64,000 nucleotides of DNA from Draconibacterium halophilum (GTDB lineage Bacteria; Bacteroidota; Bacteroidia; Bacteroidales; Prolixibacteraceae): positions 2,240,001 to 2,304,000 of the forward strand of contig NZ_CP048409.1 in NCBI RefSeq assembly GCF_010448835.1, written 5' to 3'. Position 1 is the stretch's first letter. Each line of letters begins with the position of its first letter. The translations under genes and the position numbers were made by a program. The notes beneath the pieces were generated by a model, which was given only the letters and a program-made list of their open reading frames with translations, did no database searches and had not been told where the DNA came from. Shown here piece by piece: positions 35,182-44,372 of this stretch.

Positions 35182-37023
35182 ATGGCTAATACAAAAGATC
35201 AACGCAGTCCCTGGTCCTGGATTCCCACACTTTATTTTGCCGAAGGATTACCCTATGTAATTGTAATGACTCTTTCGGTGATTATGTACAAACGGCTTGG
35301 TATTTCAAACACCGATATTGCATTATACACCAGCTGGTTGTATTTGCCGTGGGTGATAAAACCCTTATGGAGCCCCATTGTTGATTTGTTGAAAACCAAG
35401 CGCTTCTGGATTGTTATTATGCAGTTGGTTGTTGGTGTTGGATTGGCGGGTGTGGCATTTACTATTCCTGTCCATAGTTTTTTTCAATATACGCTGGCAT
35501 TTTTCTGGTTACTGGCTTTTAGCTCGGCAACACACGATATTGCTGCCGATGGTTTTTATATGCTGGGATTGTCGCAGGGCGATCAGTCGTTTTTTGTGGG
35601 CATCAGAAGTACATTTTACCGCTTTGCCATGCTTACCGGGCAGGGGCTTTTGGTGATTCTTGCCGGAGCTTTGGAAACAGCTACAGGGTTGGAGCCCCTC
35701 GAAGTCAATGTTACAAGTCAAAATATTCCGCTTCAGGAAATTTCGTTTAAGCCTGAAAGTTATCAGCAGTTGCACGAGTCGGGCGATATCTATTTTGTGT
35801 CGGAGAGCGACGTAAAAGTGCCCATTGGTTTAATGCCAAAAGAACAGGCCGCTGATATCAAAAAAAGTGTAGATGAATGGAATATCAAAAATAATTATTA
35901 CGCTGGTGAAAAGGTAGTTGCTGCAAAAGATGAAGGCTGGTGGACTCGAAAAGTGTCTGCTCCGTTAAAAGAAACGCTGAAAGAAAAATTCAATAAAGAA
36001 ACCGTTGACCTGAGTTCGGAAGTTGGTAACCTGGCAATTATTCCTATTCAACTCTCCACAAAGCCCGAACCCGGTGAGCAGGTAGTGCTTAATTTTGGTT
36101 ACGAAAAAGGCGATGCCAGTATAAAACTGGTAAAAACTTACCGCTATGAATTTGATGAAACCAACTGGGATAAGCCCGCTTTTGCACTTGTTCAGCTCGA
36201 TCCGAAACTAAAAAAGGCCACACAAACAACTTTTGTTGGCCGTTCGGGAAATATAAAATTTTCGTGGTCGGTAGTTATGGCTTGTATTGCTGTTTTGTTT
36301 GTGGCATTCTCGCTGTATCACCGTTTTGCTTTGCCACATCCAACAACCGATGTTGCCAACAAAACCGAAGGAAAAAGTGTGTTGGCCGAATTTTTCGAAA
36401 CCTTTGCTGCCTTTTTCCGCAAAAAGGAGATTGTTTCTATCATGTTATTTCTGCTGTTGTACAGGCTGGCCGAGTCGCAGCTGGTAAAGATGGCTTCTCC
36501 ATTCTTGCTTGATGCCCGGGAGGCAGGAGGGCTGGGAATTACTACCGGAGACCTTGGTTTGGTTTATGGAACGGCGGGAATGATTGCGCTTACCATTGGT
36601 GGAATTCTTGGCGGTATTGTAGCCTCGCGAAAAGGTTTAAAATACTGGCTTTGGTGGATGGCACTAGCCATTAATCTACCCAATCTTTGTTATCTTTTGC
36701 TTTCATTGTTTAATCCCACATCATTATGGTGGATATCTGCTGCCGTTGTGGTTGAACAGTTTGGTTACGGCTTTGGATTTACAGCTTATATGCTGTTCTC
36801 CATTTATGTTTCGGAAGGAAAACATAAAACCGCGCACTACGCTATTACTACCGGTTTTATGGCCTTGGGAATGATGATTCCCGGAATGTTGAGTGGCTGG
36901 TTACAGGAAATAATCGGTTACCAGAGTTTCTTTGTGTGGGTGATGATCTGCACCATTCCGATCTTTTTGGTGTTGCCTTTTGTAAAAGTCGATTCGAAGT
37001 TTGGTATTAAGGAGAAAGAGTAA
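35182..37023 (+). CDS. AmpG-like muropeptide permease with large extra domain
   Basis: This 613-residue MFS protein starts with SWIPTLYFAEGLPYVIVMTLSVIMYKRLG, the AmpG signature, and has HDIAADGFYM in a later helix. E. coli AmpG, about 490 residues, imports anhydro-muropeptides across the inner membrane. Here a soluble insertion of about 190 residues (about 165-355) sits between membrane segments, including a polar stretch rich in Lys and Glu and beta-type segments. It ends the salvage operon of amidase-like, GT2, DUF4922, SpoIID and GH9 genes. It would deliver muropeptides to the kinase, MurQ and the epimerase. Confidence 0.9.
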   Translation: MANTKDQRSPWSWIPTLYFAEGLPYVIVMTLSVIMYKRLGISNTDIALYTSWLYLPWVIKPLWSPIVDLLKTKRFWIVIMQLVVGVGLAGVAFTIPVHSFFQYTLAFFWLLAFSSATHDIAADGFYMLGLSQGDQSFFVGIRSTFYRFAMLTGQGLLVILAGALETATGLEPLEVNVTSQNIPLQEISFKPESYQQLHESGDIYFVSESDVKVPIGLMPKEQAADIKKSVDEWNIKNNYYAGEKVVAAKDEGWWTRKVSAPLKETLKEKFNKETVDLSSEVGNLAIIPIQLSTKPEPGEQVVLNFGYEKGDASIKLVKTYRYEFDETNWDKPAFALVQLDPKLKKATQTTFVGRSGNIKFSWSVVMACIAVLFVAFSLYHRFALPHPTTDVANKTEGKSVLAEFFETFAAFFRKKEIVSIMLFLLLYRLAESQLVKMASPFLLDAREAGGLGITTGDLGLVYGTAGMIALTIGGILGGIVASRKGLKYWLWWMALAINLPNLCYLLLSLFNPTSLWWISAAVVVEQFGYGFGFTAYMLFSIYVSEGKHKTAHYAITTGFMALGMMIPGMLSGWLQEIIGYQSFFVWVMICTIPIFLVLPFVKVDSKFGIKEKE

Positions 37024-37250
37024 TTCGGGGTATTAAGTTGTTTGAAAATAGCGTGATGTGCTATTTTGTAAGCTCTCTGCAAAGACTTTAACCATCCTGT
37101 GGATTTATCATTTCTTGTTGCGTTGGAATGGGGAATAATGGAACAATGTTAAAGTTGCGACGATTCTTCTTCGCTACAAACAGACCTTACGCAAAAATAA
37201 ATTCAGCAAGAACAAGCAAGAGAGCCGTTTGTTCTATAAAAAAACAAGAA

Positions 37251-38564
37251 ATGGAATACATTCAACAATATATTGGCGAGTTATGGTATTTAGTAATGGA
37301 AATGGCGCCCTGGCTATTATTGGGCCTTACTTTTGCAGGAATTTTCAAGGTTTATTTTCCACAAAAACACATCGATCGTTACCTTGGTAAATCGAACTTC
37401 AAATCGGCATTAAATGCATCATTGCTTGGTATTCCAATGCCATTGTGTTCGTGTGGTGTGATTCCAACAGGTATTTCGTTTTTTAAGAACGGAGCATCAA
37501 AAGGAGCCAGTAATTCGTTCCTTATATCCACGCCCCAAACCGGTGTAGACTCTATATTCGCAACGTATTCAATGTTGGGGTGGCCGTTTGCCATTTTGCG
37601 CCCGATAGTAGCATTTGTTACGGGAATTGCCGGAGGCGTACTTACCAATGTTTTTGTAAAAGACAAACCAGAGCCAAAATCGACTTTTCCATTTGCAAAT
37701 TTATCGATAGATGTTGCCACCGTTAAAGGAGAGGAAACCTGCGATGATGATTCTTGTGGGTGTCATGATGACGAAAAAATTGATAACCGACACGCATTGG
37801 TTCGTGTGGCCGATTATGCTTTTATCGAAATGTTACAGGATATTGCCAAATGGTTGATTCTTGGATTTTTGTTGGCAGCTTTAATTTCTGTAGTTCTGCC
37901 AGACGACTTTTTTGGCCGTTTCCAGGGACTGGGCATGGTTGAGATTCTCGTTGTTTTGCTGGCGTCGGTTCCTATTTATATTTGCGCTACAGGATCGATT
38001 CCTATTGCCGCTGTTTTGTTAATAAAAGGAGTATCGCCCGGTGCTGCGCTGGTATTTTTAATGGCTGGCCCGGCTACCAATGTGGCAACCATTACTGTGC
38101 TTGGAAAAACAATGGGACGTAAATCCCTGATCGTTTACCTTGCGACAATAATTGGTGGAGCTGTATTTTTTGGTTGGTTAACGAATTTGTTAATTCCTGC
38201 CGACTTTTTATTAAGCAAAGTAGCCATGTTGCACGATGGTGCGCATGAACATGAAGTATTGCCAAAATGGTTGCAGTGGTCATCGTCTGTTTTGCTTATT
38301 GGTTCTATGCTTTTGGGCTACTTCCTCAAAGACTTTTTCAAAAAGCGGCGGATTGCCCAAAGCACCGGAGAAACTTTTCGGGTGGAGGGTATGACTTGTT
38401 CGCACTGCGAAGCAAATGTGGTGCGTAATCTTCAGAAAATTAAAGGAGTAAAATCGGTTGTTGCTGATAATAAGAGTAATACGGTAAAAATAAGTGGTTC
38501 AGGATATAAAACTGACAAGGTGAAAGAAATCGTAAATGAATTAGGCTATCGTTTTATTGGATGA
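37251..38564 (+). CDS. SO_0444-type metal (Cu/Zn) efflux permease with C-terminal HMA domain
   Basis: I choose the ATG at 37251 (MEYIQQYIGELWYL) because the preceding 41 codons are basic and unlike the family. The 437-residue protein has about eight or nine membrane segments, the conserved PMPLCSCGVIPTGISF motif of the permease/ArsP-type family, and a Cys/Asp/His-rich loop (ETCDDDSCGCHDDEK, about residues 160-175) that looks metal-binding. At the end is a heavy-metal-associated domain with GMTCSHCEANV. It should export copper or zinc. It has its own upstream region of about 225 bases. Confidence 0.85.
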   Translation: MEYIQQYIGELWYLVMEMAPWLLLGLTFAGIFKVYFPQKHIDRYLGKSNFKSALNASLLGIPMPLCSCGVIPTGISFFKNGASKGASNSFLISTPQTGVDSIFATYSMLGWPFAILRPIVAFVTGIAGGVLTNVFVKDKPEPKSTFPFANLSIDVATVKGEETCDDDSCGCHDDEKIDNRHALVRVADYAFIEMLQDIAKWLILGFLLAALISVVLPDDFFGRFQGLGMVEILVVLLASVPIYICATGSIPIAAVLLIKGVSPGAALVFLMAGPATNVATITVLGKTMGRKSLIVYLATIIGGAVFFGWLTNLLIPADFLLSKVAMLHDGAHEHEVLPKWLQWSSSVLLIGSMLLGYFLKDFFKKRRIAQSTGETFRVEGMTCSHCEANVVRNLQKIKGVKSVVADNKSNTVKISGSGYKTDKVKEIVNELGYRFIG

Positions 38565-38596
38565 CGTTGTCATCTTTCGTAATTTTAACAAAAAAC

Positions 38597-39286
38597 ATGT
38601 CTCGATCAGGTTTAATTCATTTTGTTTTTGTGTGTGCTACTGTAATGCTGTTTACATCTTGTAACAGACCGGCAAAGAACAATAATCAGCAAAAGAAAAC
38701 TCAGCAATACACACCTAATGTGCCCGAGGGGTGGCAAGCCTTGTTTGATGCGAATACACTCGAAAACTGGAAAATAACCTCATTTGGCACCGAAGGTCCG
38801 GTAAAGGTTTCGGGAGGCAGTATAATAATTAATTACGGCGATGGTTGCAGCGGGATTACCTGGACAGATACTTTCCCAAAAGTAAACTACGAAATACAAC
38901 TGGAGGCACGAAAAATGGTTGGTAACGACTTTTTTTGTGGTATGACTTTCCCTGTTAATGATGATTTTTGCTCCTTGATTGTTGGAGGGTGGGGTGGCCC
39001 TGTTGTTGGGCTCAGTAGTGTTGACGGGCAAGATGCTTCGGATAATGAAACACAGGTGCTGAAATATTTTGAAAAGGAAGTGTGGTATAACATTCACTTA
39101 CGGGTAACCGAAACTTCAATCCAGGCATGGATCGACGATGAAAAATTGGTTGATCTCAATTACACCGATCATGAATTAAGTATTCGGCCTGAAGTAGCGC
39201 TTTCAAAACCTTTTGGAATTTGTACTTGGATGACAACTGCCGAGCTTCGTAATATTGCGATGCGGAAATTAGAAAGTGTGCAATAA
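38597..39286 (+). CDS. DUF1080 (3-keto-disaccharide hydrolase-like) lipoprotein
   Basis: The ATG at 38597 gives a lipoprotein signal ending MLFTSC; the longer frame overlaps the upstream gene. The 229-residue protein has a DUF1080 fold: GWQALFDANTLENWKITS, then EIQLEARKM and the strand pattern ending AELRNIAMRKL. Characterised DUF1080 members cleave 3-keto-glycosides or serve as carbohydrate-binding jelly rolls. It is short, with only the core domain. It ends 3 bases from the convergent helicase gene. Confidence 0.82.
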   Translation: MSRSGLIHFVFVCATVMLFTSCNRPAKNNNQQKKTQQYTPNVPEGWQALFDANTLENWKITSFGTEGPVKVSGGSIIINYGDGCSGITWTDTFPKVNYEIQLEARKMVGNDFFCGMTFPVNDDFCSLIVGGWGGPVVGLSSVDGQDASDNETQVLKYFEKEVWYNIHLRVTETSIQAWIDDEKLVDLNYTDHELSIRPEVALSKPFGICTWMTTAELRNIAMRKLESVQ

Positions 39287-39289
39287 GAC

Positions 39290-40555
39290 TTATTTTTTCT
39301 TTTTCTTCTTCTTTTTTTTCTTTACGTCTTCTAATTCACGATCGTTATCGCGCATTAGTTTCTGCCAATTGAAATCGGTGTCTTTTGTAAAATCAAGCGT
39401 TTCTTTGTACACGTTTTTATCAATCTCAAGACGATGAATATCTTTGCCCAAAAATCCCTCAATTTCGTCCAGAATTTCTCGTTCTTCCGGGCTGCAAAAC
39501 GTAACGGCTTTCCCTTTTTGATTGCCGCGGCCGGTACGTCCCACTCGGTGTACATAGTTTGCTGCAACTTCAGGAAGGTCGTAATTTACAACAAAATCAA
39601 CGTTCGGAATATCAATTCCACGGGCACTCACATCGGTAGCAATAAGTAATTTTAGTTGCCCACTTTTAAAACGTTGCATGGTTTGGTCGCGTTCTGCCTG
39701 ATCTTTGTCGCTGTGAATAGTATCACTATCAATTTCAACACGAGTCATCGCCTTTTTCACGCGCTCGGCACGTACTTTTGTTCGTACGAACGCCAGGATT
39801 TTTGCTTCCGGATTTTCGCCAACTAATCGTTCCAGAAAAGCTCTTTTATCATCCAATTCAATAAAAGCTACCTGGTGCTCAATGGTTTTTGCCACCGGAT
39901 CTTTTGGCGAAATTTGAATGCGAATAGGCTTGCTAACCAGCGAATAAGCAAGTTTTTTAATCTTTTTATTGATGGTTGCCGAGAAGAACAAGGTCTGACG
40001 CTTTGAAGGAAGAAAACGCATTAAGTCATTGATATCTTTAATAAAACCAAGATCGAGCATGTGGTCGGCTTCATCTAAAATCAGCGTTTTCACATCCTGC
40101 AGTTTCAGGTAGCCTTGACTAACCAGGTCGAACAAACGACCGGGAGTAGCTACCAAAACATCGGTACCGCCTTGTAAACGGCTGATTTGTGGATCCTGAT
40201 CAACACCACCGATGATAACCGTAATTTTTACACCTGTATTTTTGGCAATGGCTAAAAATACTTCACTGATTTGCTGTGCCAGTTCGTGCGTGGGTGCCAT
40301 AACCAAACAGCTTATTCCCACGTTTTTTTGTTTGAGTTTGCTTTGCTGGATATTATGAATAACCGGAATGGCAAAAGCCGCGGTCTTTCCTGTTCCTGTT
40401 TGGGCGATGGCCAATACATCTTCGCCTTTTAATACGGGCGGTATGGCTTTGAACTGAATATCAGTCGGACGACGGAATCCCTTTTTCTCCAGGTTGGTCT
40501 TTATGGTGTTCGATATGGAATATTCTTCGAATTTCACTTGTGTAATTTTGTGCAA
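39290..40555 (-). CDS. DEAD-box RNA helicase, RhlE-like, with poly-lysine tail
   Basis: The 421-residue protein has the full DEAD-box set: Q motif (RRPTDIQFKAI), AQTGTGKT, PTHELAQQ, DEADHM, SAT, and the C-terminal helicase motifs TDVSARGIDIP and HRVGRTGRG. It unwinds RNA in ribosome assembly or mRNA decay, probably as a cold-type RhlE relative. The last 11 residues are nearly all Lys and are encoded by an A-rich tract (pyrimidine-rich on the plus strand), which provides a basic RNA-binding tail. The tract is prone to slippage. It is convergent with the DUF1080 gene without a visible terminator between them. Confidence 0.93.
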   Translation of the reverse strand: MHKITQVKFEEYSISNTIKTNLEKKGFRRPTDIQFKAIPPVLKGEDVLAIAQTGTGKTAAFAIPVIHNIQQSKLKQKNVGISCLVMAPTHELAQQISEVFLAIAKNTGVKITVIIGGVDQDPQISRLQGGTDVLVATPGRLFDLVSQGYLKLQDVKTLILDEADHMLDLGFIKDINDLMRFLPSKRQTLFFSATINKKIKKLAYSLVSKPIRIQISPKDPVAKTIEHQVAFIELDDKRAFLERLVGENPEAKILAFVRTKVRAERVKKAMTRVEIDSDTIHSDKDQAERDQTMQRFKSGQLKLLIATDVSARGIDIPNVDFVVNYDLPEVAANYVHRVGRTGRGNQKGKAVTFCSPEEREILDEIEGFLGKDIHRLEIDKNVYKETLDFTKDTDFNWQKLMRDNDRELEDVKKKKKKKKKK

Positions 40556-40704
40556 AGATAACTGAATTTATCAAGCAGAAGTTAAATCGATGAAATGAGC
40601 ACTGATACTGTGAATTGGTGAGCTGGTGAGACTGTGAGAAGATGCGAAATTGTTTAATTGTATTTCAACTTTTTTCTTTTGCCCTTAACCTTTTGCCTTC
40701 AAAT

Positions 40705-41118
40705 TTAAAGCGTTGCCCAAATGCGTGCCAAAGAAAATCCGGGCGCTTTAATATTCAGATCGAGGAAATAGCCAAATGGTGTTTGTGCCGTTTTGAAATC
40801 GGCATTTTGCAGTCGTTTTTCAGCCAAATCAAACAGTTCTTTTGTAAAATCAACCGATGCTTTTGATTCTGATAGGTGAGCAAACGAGTGAAGAATTACG
40901 CTTTTGCAATTGTTTTTTCGGGCTGTCCATTTCAGGTGGTTTACCAGCTTTTTCTCCCTACTTTTCACATCCTTCTCTTCGTCACTTTCTTCAACCTGGA
41001 TAAAGGCCAGAATTGAGTCTGAGAATTGCGCACCTTCCGTAATCTCTTCCACGTCATCAAGGTTTTTTCGTGCGGGTTGGTACGAAAACTCCTCAACATA
41101 CATTACCAATACTTTCAT
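40705..41118 (-). CDS. Free-standing archaeal-type threonyl-tRNA synthetase editing domain
   Basis: The 137-residue protein begins MKVLVMYVEEFSYQPARKN and ends QTPFGYFLDLNIKAPGFSLARIW, the start and end patterns of the archaeal ThrRS editing (D-Tyr-tRNA deacylase-like) domain. The middle has CKSVILHSFAHLSESKA. In archaea this domain removes Ser from mischarged tRNA-Thr; here it is not fused to a synthetase, so it could act in trans (inference). It is flanked by an isolated intergenic stretch on one side and by heme-protein genes upstream. Confidence 0.82.
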   Translation of the reverse strand: MKVLVMYVEEFSYQPARKNLDDVEEITEGAQFSDSILAFIQVEESDEEKDVKSREKKLVNHLKWTARKNNCKSVILHSFAHLSESKASVDFTKELFDLAEKRLQNADFKTAQTPFGYFLDLNIKAPGFSLARIWATL

Positions 41119-41167
41119 CTTTACATTTTAGGGTAAAGATAGTATTTATCAAAATATTCGTAAAATA

Positions 41168-41641
41168 TTATTCGCTGGCAGCGTTTGCCAGTAATTCTTC
41201 GGCCAGTTTTGTGGTCCAGTTGCAGAGTTCGGCAATTTGTTCATCGCTTAACTTTGCTTTCGGGTGGATGGTACGATATGATTTTAAAGGCATGGATTTT
41301 CGTTCCGTTTCCTGACAGATTTCTTCCAGAATGGTAATTTTTTCAAAAATGTCCATGGCTGCCCATTCCGAAAAATTGAGTTCGGATTTACCTTCACTAA
41401 TATGATCATTCACCATCCACGAAACAGGGGCAATATTGTTGTACCACCAATAGTTGGTATGGTTCGAGTGGCAATCGAGGCATGCAGTCGTAAGTATATT
41501 TTGGATGTTTTCAGGAACTTGCTCCTGATTAAAAATGTGATTGCTGCTTACTTCACCGTTATTTTTTTCCGGCTGAAAAAACTGGAGAACGATAAAAGCA
41601 AGCAGCAATGATATTACTAAAAATCGAAGTATTCGTCGCAT
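41168..41641 (-). CDS. Heme-binding-domain protein (CLDCH)
   Basis: The 157-residue protein has an N-terminal hydrophobic anchor or signal (LRFLVISLLLAFIVLQFF). A heme-binding core follows, with TACLDCHSNHTNYWWYNNIAPVSWMVNDHI, matching the Bacteroidota haem_bd family. A C-terminal helical region contains LEEICQETERKSMPLKSYR. It is likely a periplasmic c-type electron-transfer protein. It starts 1 base after the stop of the following frame-corrected heme protein, so they form one operon. Confidence 0.85.
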   Translation of the reverse strand: MRRILRFLVISLLLAFIVLQFFQPEKNNGEVSSNHIFNQEQVPENIQNILTTACLDCHSNHTNYWWYNNIAPVSWMVNDHISEGKSELNFSEWAAMDIFEKITILEEICQETERKSMPLKSYRTIHPKAKLSDEQIAELCNWTTKLAEELLANAASE

Positions 41642-41642
41642 A

Positions 41643-42022
41643 TTACATTCCTTTTACCAAGGCTTCTGCTTCTTTTTTCGACCAATTCAATAATAATTGT
41701 CTATCCTCTTCGCTCAATGCCTTATCAGGAAATCTTTCCAGAAACTTTTTGGGGGCATCTCATTTTCATCAAGTACTTCTTCAATTTCTTTGTAGGTACT
41801 TATCATTTTTATTTTCGACAGGCTGTCGAGTTTCTTGAAATCAAGCTCTTTTTTTCCGTCTTCATTTTTCGAATCAGTGTTGTGACATCCAAAACACGAA
41901 TTTTCGATGACCGCTTTTACATCATCGGGCATGGCTTTCGCTTTTGTTGGTTTATCCGTTCCAAAGGCAAGCAGAGACAACATAAAGAAGGCAGCAGCTA
42001 ATAAGGATAATGATTTTTTCAT
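41643..42022 (-). pseudogene. Small c-type heme protein with single-base frame break
   Basis: The protein starts MKKSLSLLAAAFFMLSLLAFG (signal peptide) and has CFGCHN (heme c motif). As given, the frame ends at 41714 after NEMPPKSFWKDF. Just before this, the run CCCCC AAAAA G (41745-41755) allows a -1 shift. In that frame the protein continues KFLERFPDKALSEEDRQLLLNW to a TAA at 41643, a natural end for this family, about 126 residues. In frame the run contains C_CCA_AAA, a slippery heptamer, but a missing base in the homopolymer is the simpler explanation. It is in the same operon as the CLDCH protein. Confidence 0.85.
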
Positions 42023-42171
42023 AATTTATATTTAATAGTTAATGATTTTATGCAATATAAAACACAATACTCGGGTTTTTGTTGAAAAGTTTCATGATTG
42101 ACATGAATTGATTAAAAAATACTTAATTTACGCGGAAATTATATTATTTACCCTGCGAAAACCATTTGAAG

Positions 42172-44355
42172 ATGCGTTCGTATATTCCATTTCTTATTTT
42201 ACTGATTTTAATATGTAATTCAGTAAGTGCACAGTTGTCGGAAGGAGGATTTCCTTTGCAGGTTGTAGCTTTAAAAAGTGCCGATAGGGCGTTTGTAAAA
42301 ATGCCGGTACTAAAACAACGTGTTGTTGATGCTGCTATTGCAGCGAATAAAGAATCTGATAATCAGTTAAAAGCACTAACTTTTGCGCATGCTTTTAATG
42401 TTGACTTTCGTCCATCAAATTCTGGAGTTTGGTATTCAACAAATTCTGGTTTTAATGTTTGGCGTATTACAATTTCGTCAGAAAATGCCTATTCATTAAA
42501 CCTTATTTTTAACGATTTTGAGTTAAACGACAAAGGGCGTTTATTCATTTACAACGAAGAAAATAACCATTATCTCGGCGCTTTCACATCACAGAATAAT
42601 AAAAATTCACACAAATTTGCAGTTGCGCCGGTTGCAGGAGATGTAATTACCGTACAGTATGAAGTTCCCGAAGATGAAGGAACACCGGACGATTTTGCAA
42701 TTTCTCGTGTAAACCACGATTTTATGGGAATTTTAAAGTTTGACAGAAGACCAATAAACGGGGAAGCGGCCGGTGAATGCAATGTTGATATAAACTGCGA
42801 AATTGGCGATAGCTGGAATCAATTAAAAGACGCCGTTTGTCGGTTAATTGTGGATGGCAGGGAAGTATGTTCCGGTACCTTGGTAAACAATACCGCTGAA
42901 AATAAAAAGCCTTATGTACTTTCTGCTTCGCATTGTTACGATGAATGGGGCCTGGCTGAAACGAGTGTTTATACGTTTAATTACGAAAGTCCGTATTGTG
43001 CACCTTTGGATGGAGATCCCATCCATTCGCTTTCGGGAGCGATTATGAAAGCACATTACGATAGCCTGGATTTTGCTCTGGTGGAATTGGATGATCTTCC
43101 ACCGCCAGGTTTTCGACCCTATTATGCAGGCTGGGACCGATCGCCGGAACTGCCTGATTCATCAGTTAGTATTCACCACCCGATGGGTGATGTTAAAAAG
43201 ATATCGTTTGACTACGATGCACCGGAATATGCAACGTTTACCTCGTCGACGATTAAAAATCCAACAAATGGATCGTTAAATATTTTGCGTTGGGAAGAGG
43301 GAGTTACTGAAGTAGGTTCTTCGGGCGGTGCATTGTTTAATATGAATGAACAGGTGATAGGAACATTGTCAGGAGGTGCTGCACATTGTGGAAATCCGGT
43401 GAACGATTATTTTGCCCGTTTTTCCATGCAGTGGGATTACAGTTCAGATTCAACAAAACAATTAAAATACTGGTTAGATCCAATTGGAAGTGGTGACTTA
43501 TCATTAAACGGAAAACAATTTAACACCGGTGATGATTTGTGCAATGCTTTCACGCATTTAACCGATGCCGATGAGCATGGAAATATTGCCATTGTCATTT
43601 CGGGCGAAATTGAAGGTTATTGGGGCGGAACAAATTCGGTTGGAATAACGGAAATAGTGGAGCGCTTTGCTATTGATGGTGATGAGATTTTAGATGGAGT
43701 TTCGTTTGGTGTTGGCAAACTGGTTACTCAGAACAGGAATAGCCGGATAACGGTGAAGGTTTATAATGGTAAAAGTTTTCCGGAAGTTTTGCTCTACAGC
43801 AAAGAGGTTACTATTGATAACTGGGCCGAGGATGCCATGAACTTTGTTGGTTTTGACGAAATGGTAGCGCCCTCCGATACTTTTTTTGTAGGGCTTGAAT
43901 TAAGCGCTGTTAATGCTGCCGACACCTTTGCAATTTATCAGTCGTTGCGCGATTATGAAAATGCCGACAATCATTTGTATTTGCTGCAAAATGGTATCTG
44001 GCAAAGTTTCTCGTTGTTGAATACGCAAAACTATGCGATGGTTAATGTGATGGAACTAGTTGCCTGTGATTACCGCGTAATAACAGACACGCCAGTAGTT
44101 AAGCAGCCTGAAAATGTTTGGATATATCCAAACCCAACCGCCAGCGAACTGAACATAGAATCGGATAAAGAAATTGATTCGGAGAATGTTGTGGTGTATA
44201 ACCTAATAGGGCAGGAAATGAGAACTTCAATTTCTCAGAGAGATCCTTACCATGTAAAATTGAATTTGCTGGGCAAAACACCCGGTGTTTATTTCGTTCG
44301 CTTTCCTTACGGAAATGCTTTCGTTACCCGAAAAATTTCATTTGTGCCCTGGTAA
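42172..44355 (+). CDS. Secreted trypsin-like serine protease with T9SS sorting domain
   Basis: The ATG at 42172 (MRSYIPFLILLILICNSVSAQ) opens a clear signal peptide. The longer frame begins at a TTG two codons earlier. The 727-residue protein has a chymotrypsin-fold core related to lysyl endopeptidases, with the triad in SASHCYDE (His), FALVELDD (Asp) and GSSGGALFN (Ser). A beta-rich region follows, and at the C-terminus a type IX secretion domain (WIYPNPTASELNI ... GVYFVRF). It is likely anchored at or released from the cell surface and degrades proteins outside. Confidence 0.92.
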   Translation: MRSYIPFLILLILICNSVSAQLSEGGFPLQVVALKSADRAFVKMPVLKQRVVDAAIAANKESDNQLKALTFAHAFNVDFRPSNSGVWYSTNSGFNVWRITISSENAYSLNLIFNDFELNDKGRLFIYNEENNHYLGAFTSQNNKNSHKFAVAPVAGDVITVQYEVPEDEGTPDDFAISRVNHDFMGILKFDRRPINGEAAGECNVDINCEIGDSWNQLKDAVCRLIVDGREVCSGTLVNNTAENKKPYVLSASHCYDEWGLAETSVYTFNYESPYCAPLDGDPIHSLSGAIMKAHYDSLDFALVELDDLPPPGFRPYYAGWDRSPELPDSSVSIHHPMGDVKKISFDYDAPEYATFTSSTIKNPTNGSLNILRWEEGVTEVGSSGGALFNMNEQVIGTLSGGAAHCGNPVNDYFARFSMQWDYSSDSTKQLKYWLDPIGSGDLSLNGKQFNTGDDLCNAFTHLTDADEHGNIAIVISGEIEGYWGGTNSVGITEIVERFAIDGDEILDGVSFGVGKLVTQNRNSRITVKVYNGKSFPEVLLYSKEVTIDNWAEDAMNFVGFDEMVAPSDTFFVGLELSAVNAADTFAIYQSLRDYENADNHLYLLQNGIWQSFSLLNTQNYAMVNVMELVACDYRVITDTPVVKQPENVWIYPNPTASELNIESDKEIDSENVVVYNLIGQEMRTSISQRDPYHVKLNLLGKTPGVYFVRFPYGNAFVTRKISFVPW

Positions 44356-44372
44356 CTATGCTTTTCATGGTA

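Noticed and set aside
40601..40700. GTGAGCTGGTGAG and CTTTTGCC-type short repeats
   Set aside because: They look like degenerate intergenic repeats common in Bacteroidota, with too few units to define a repeat element here.
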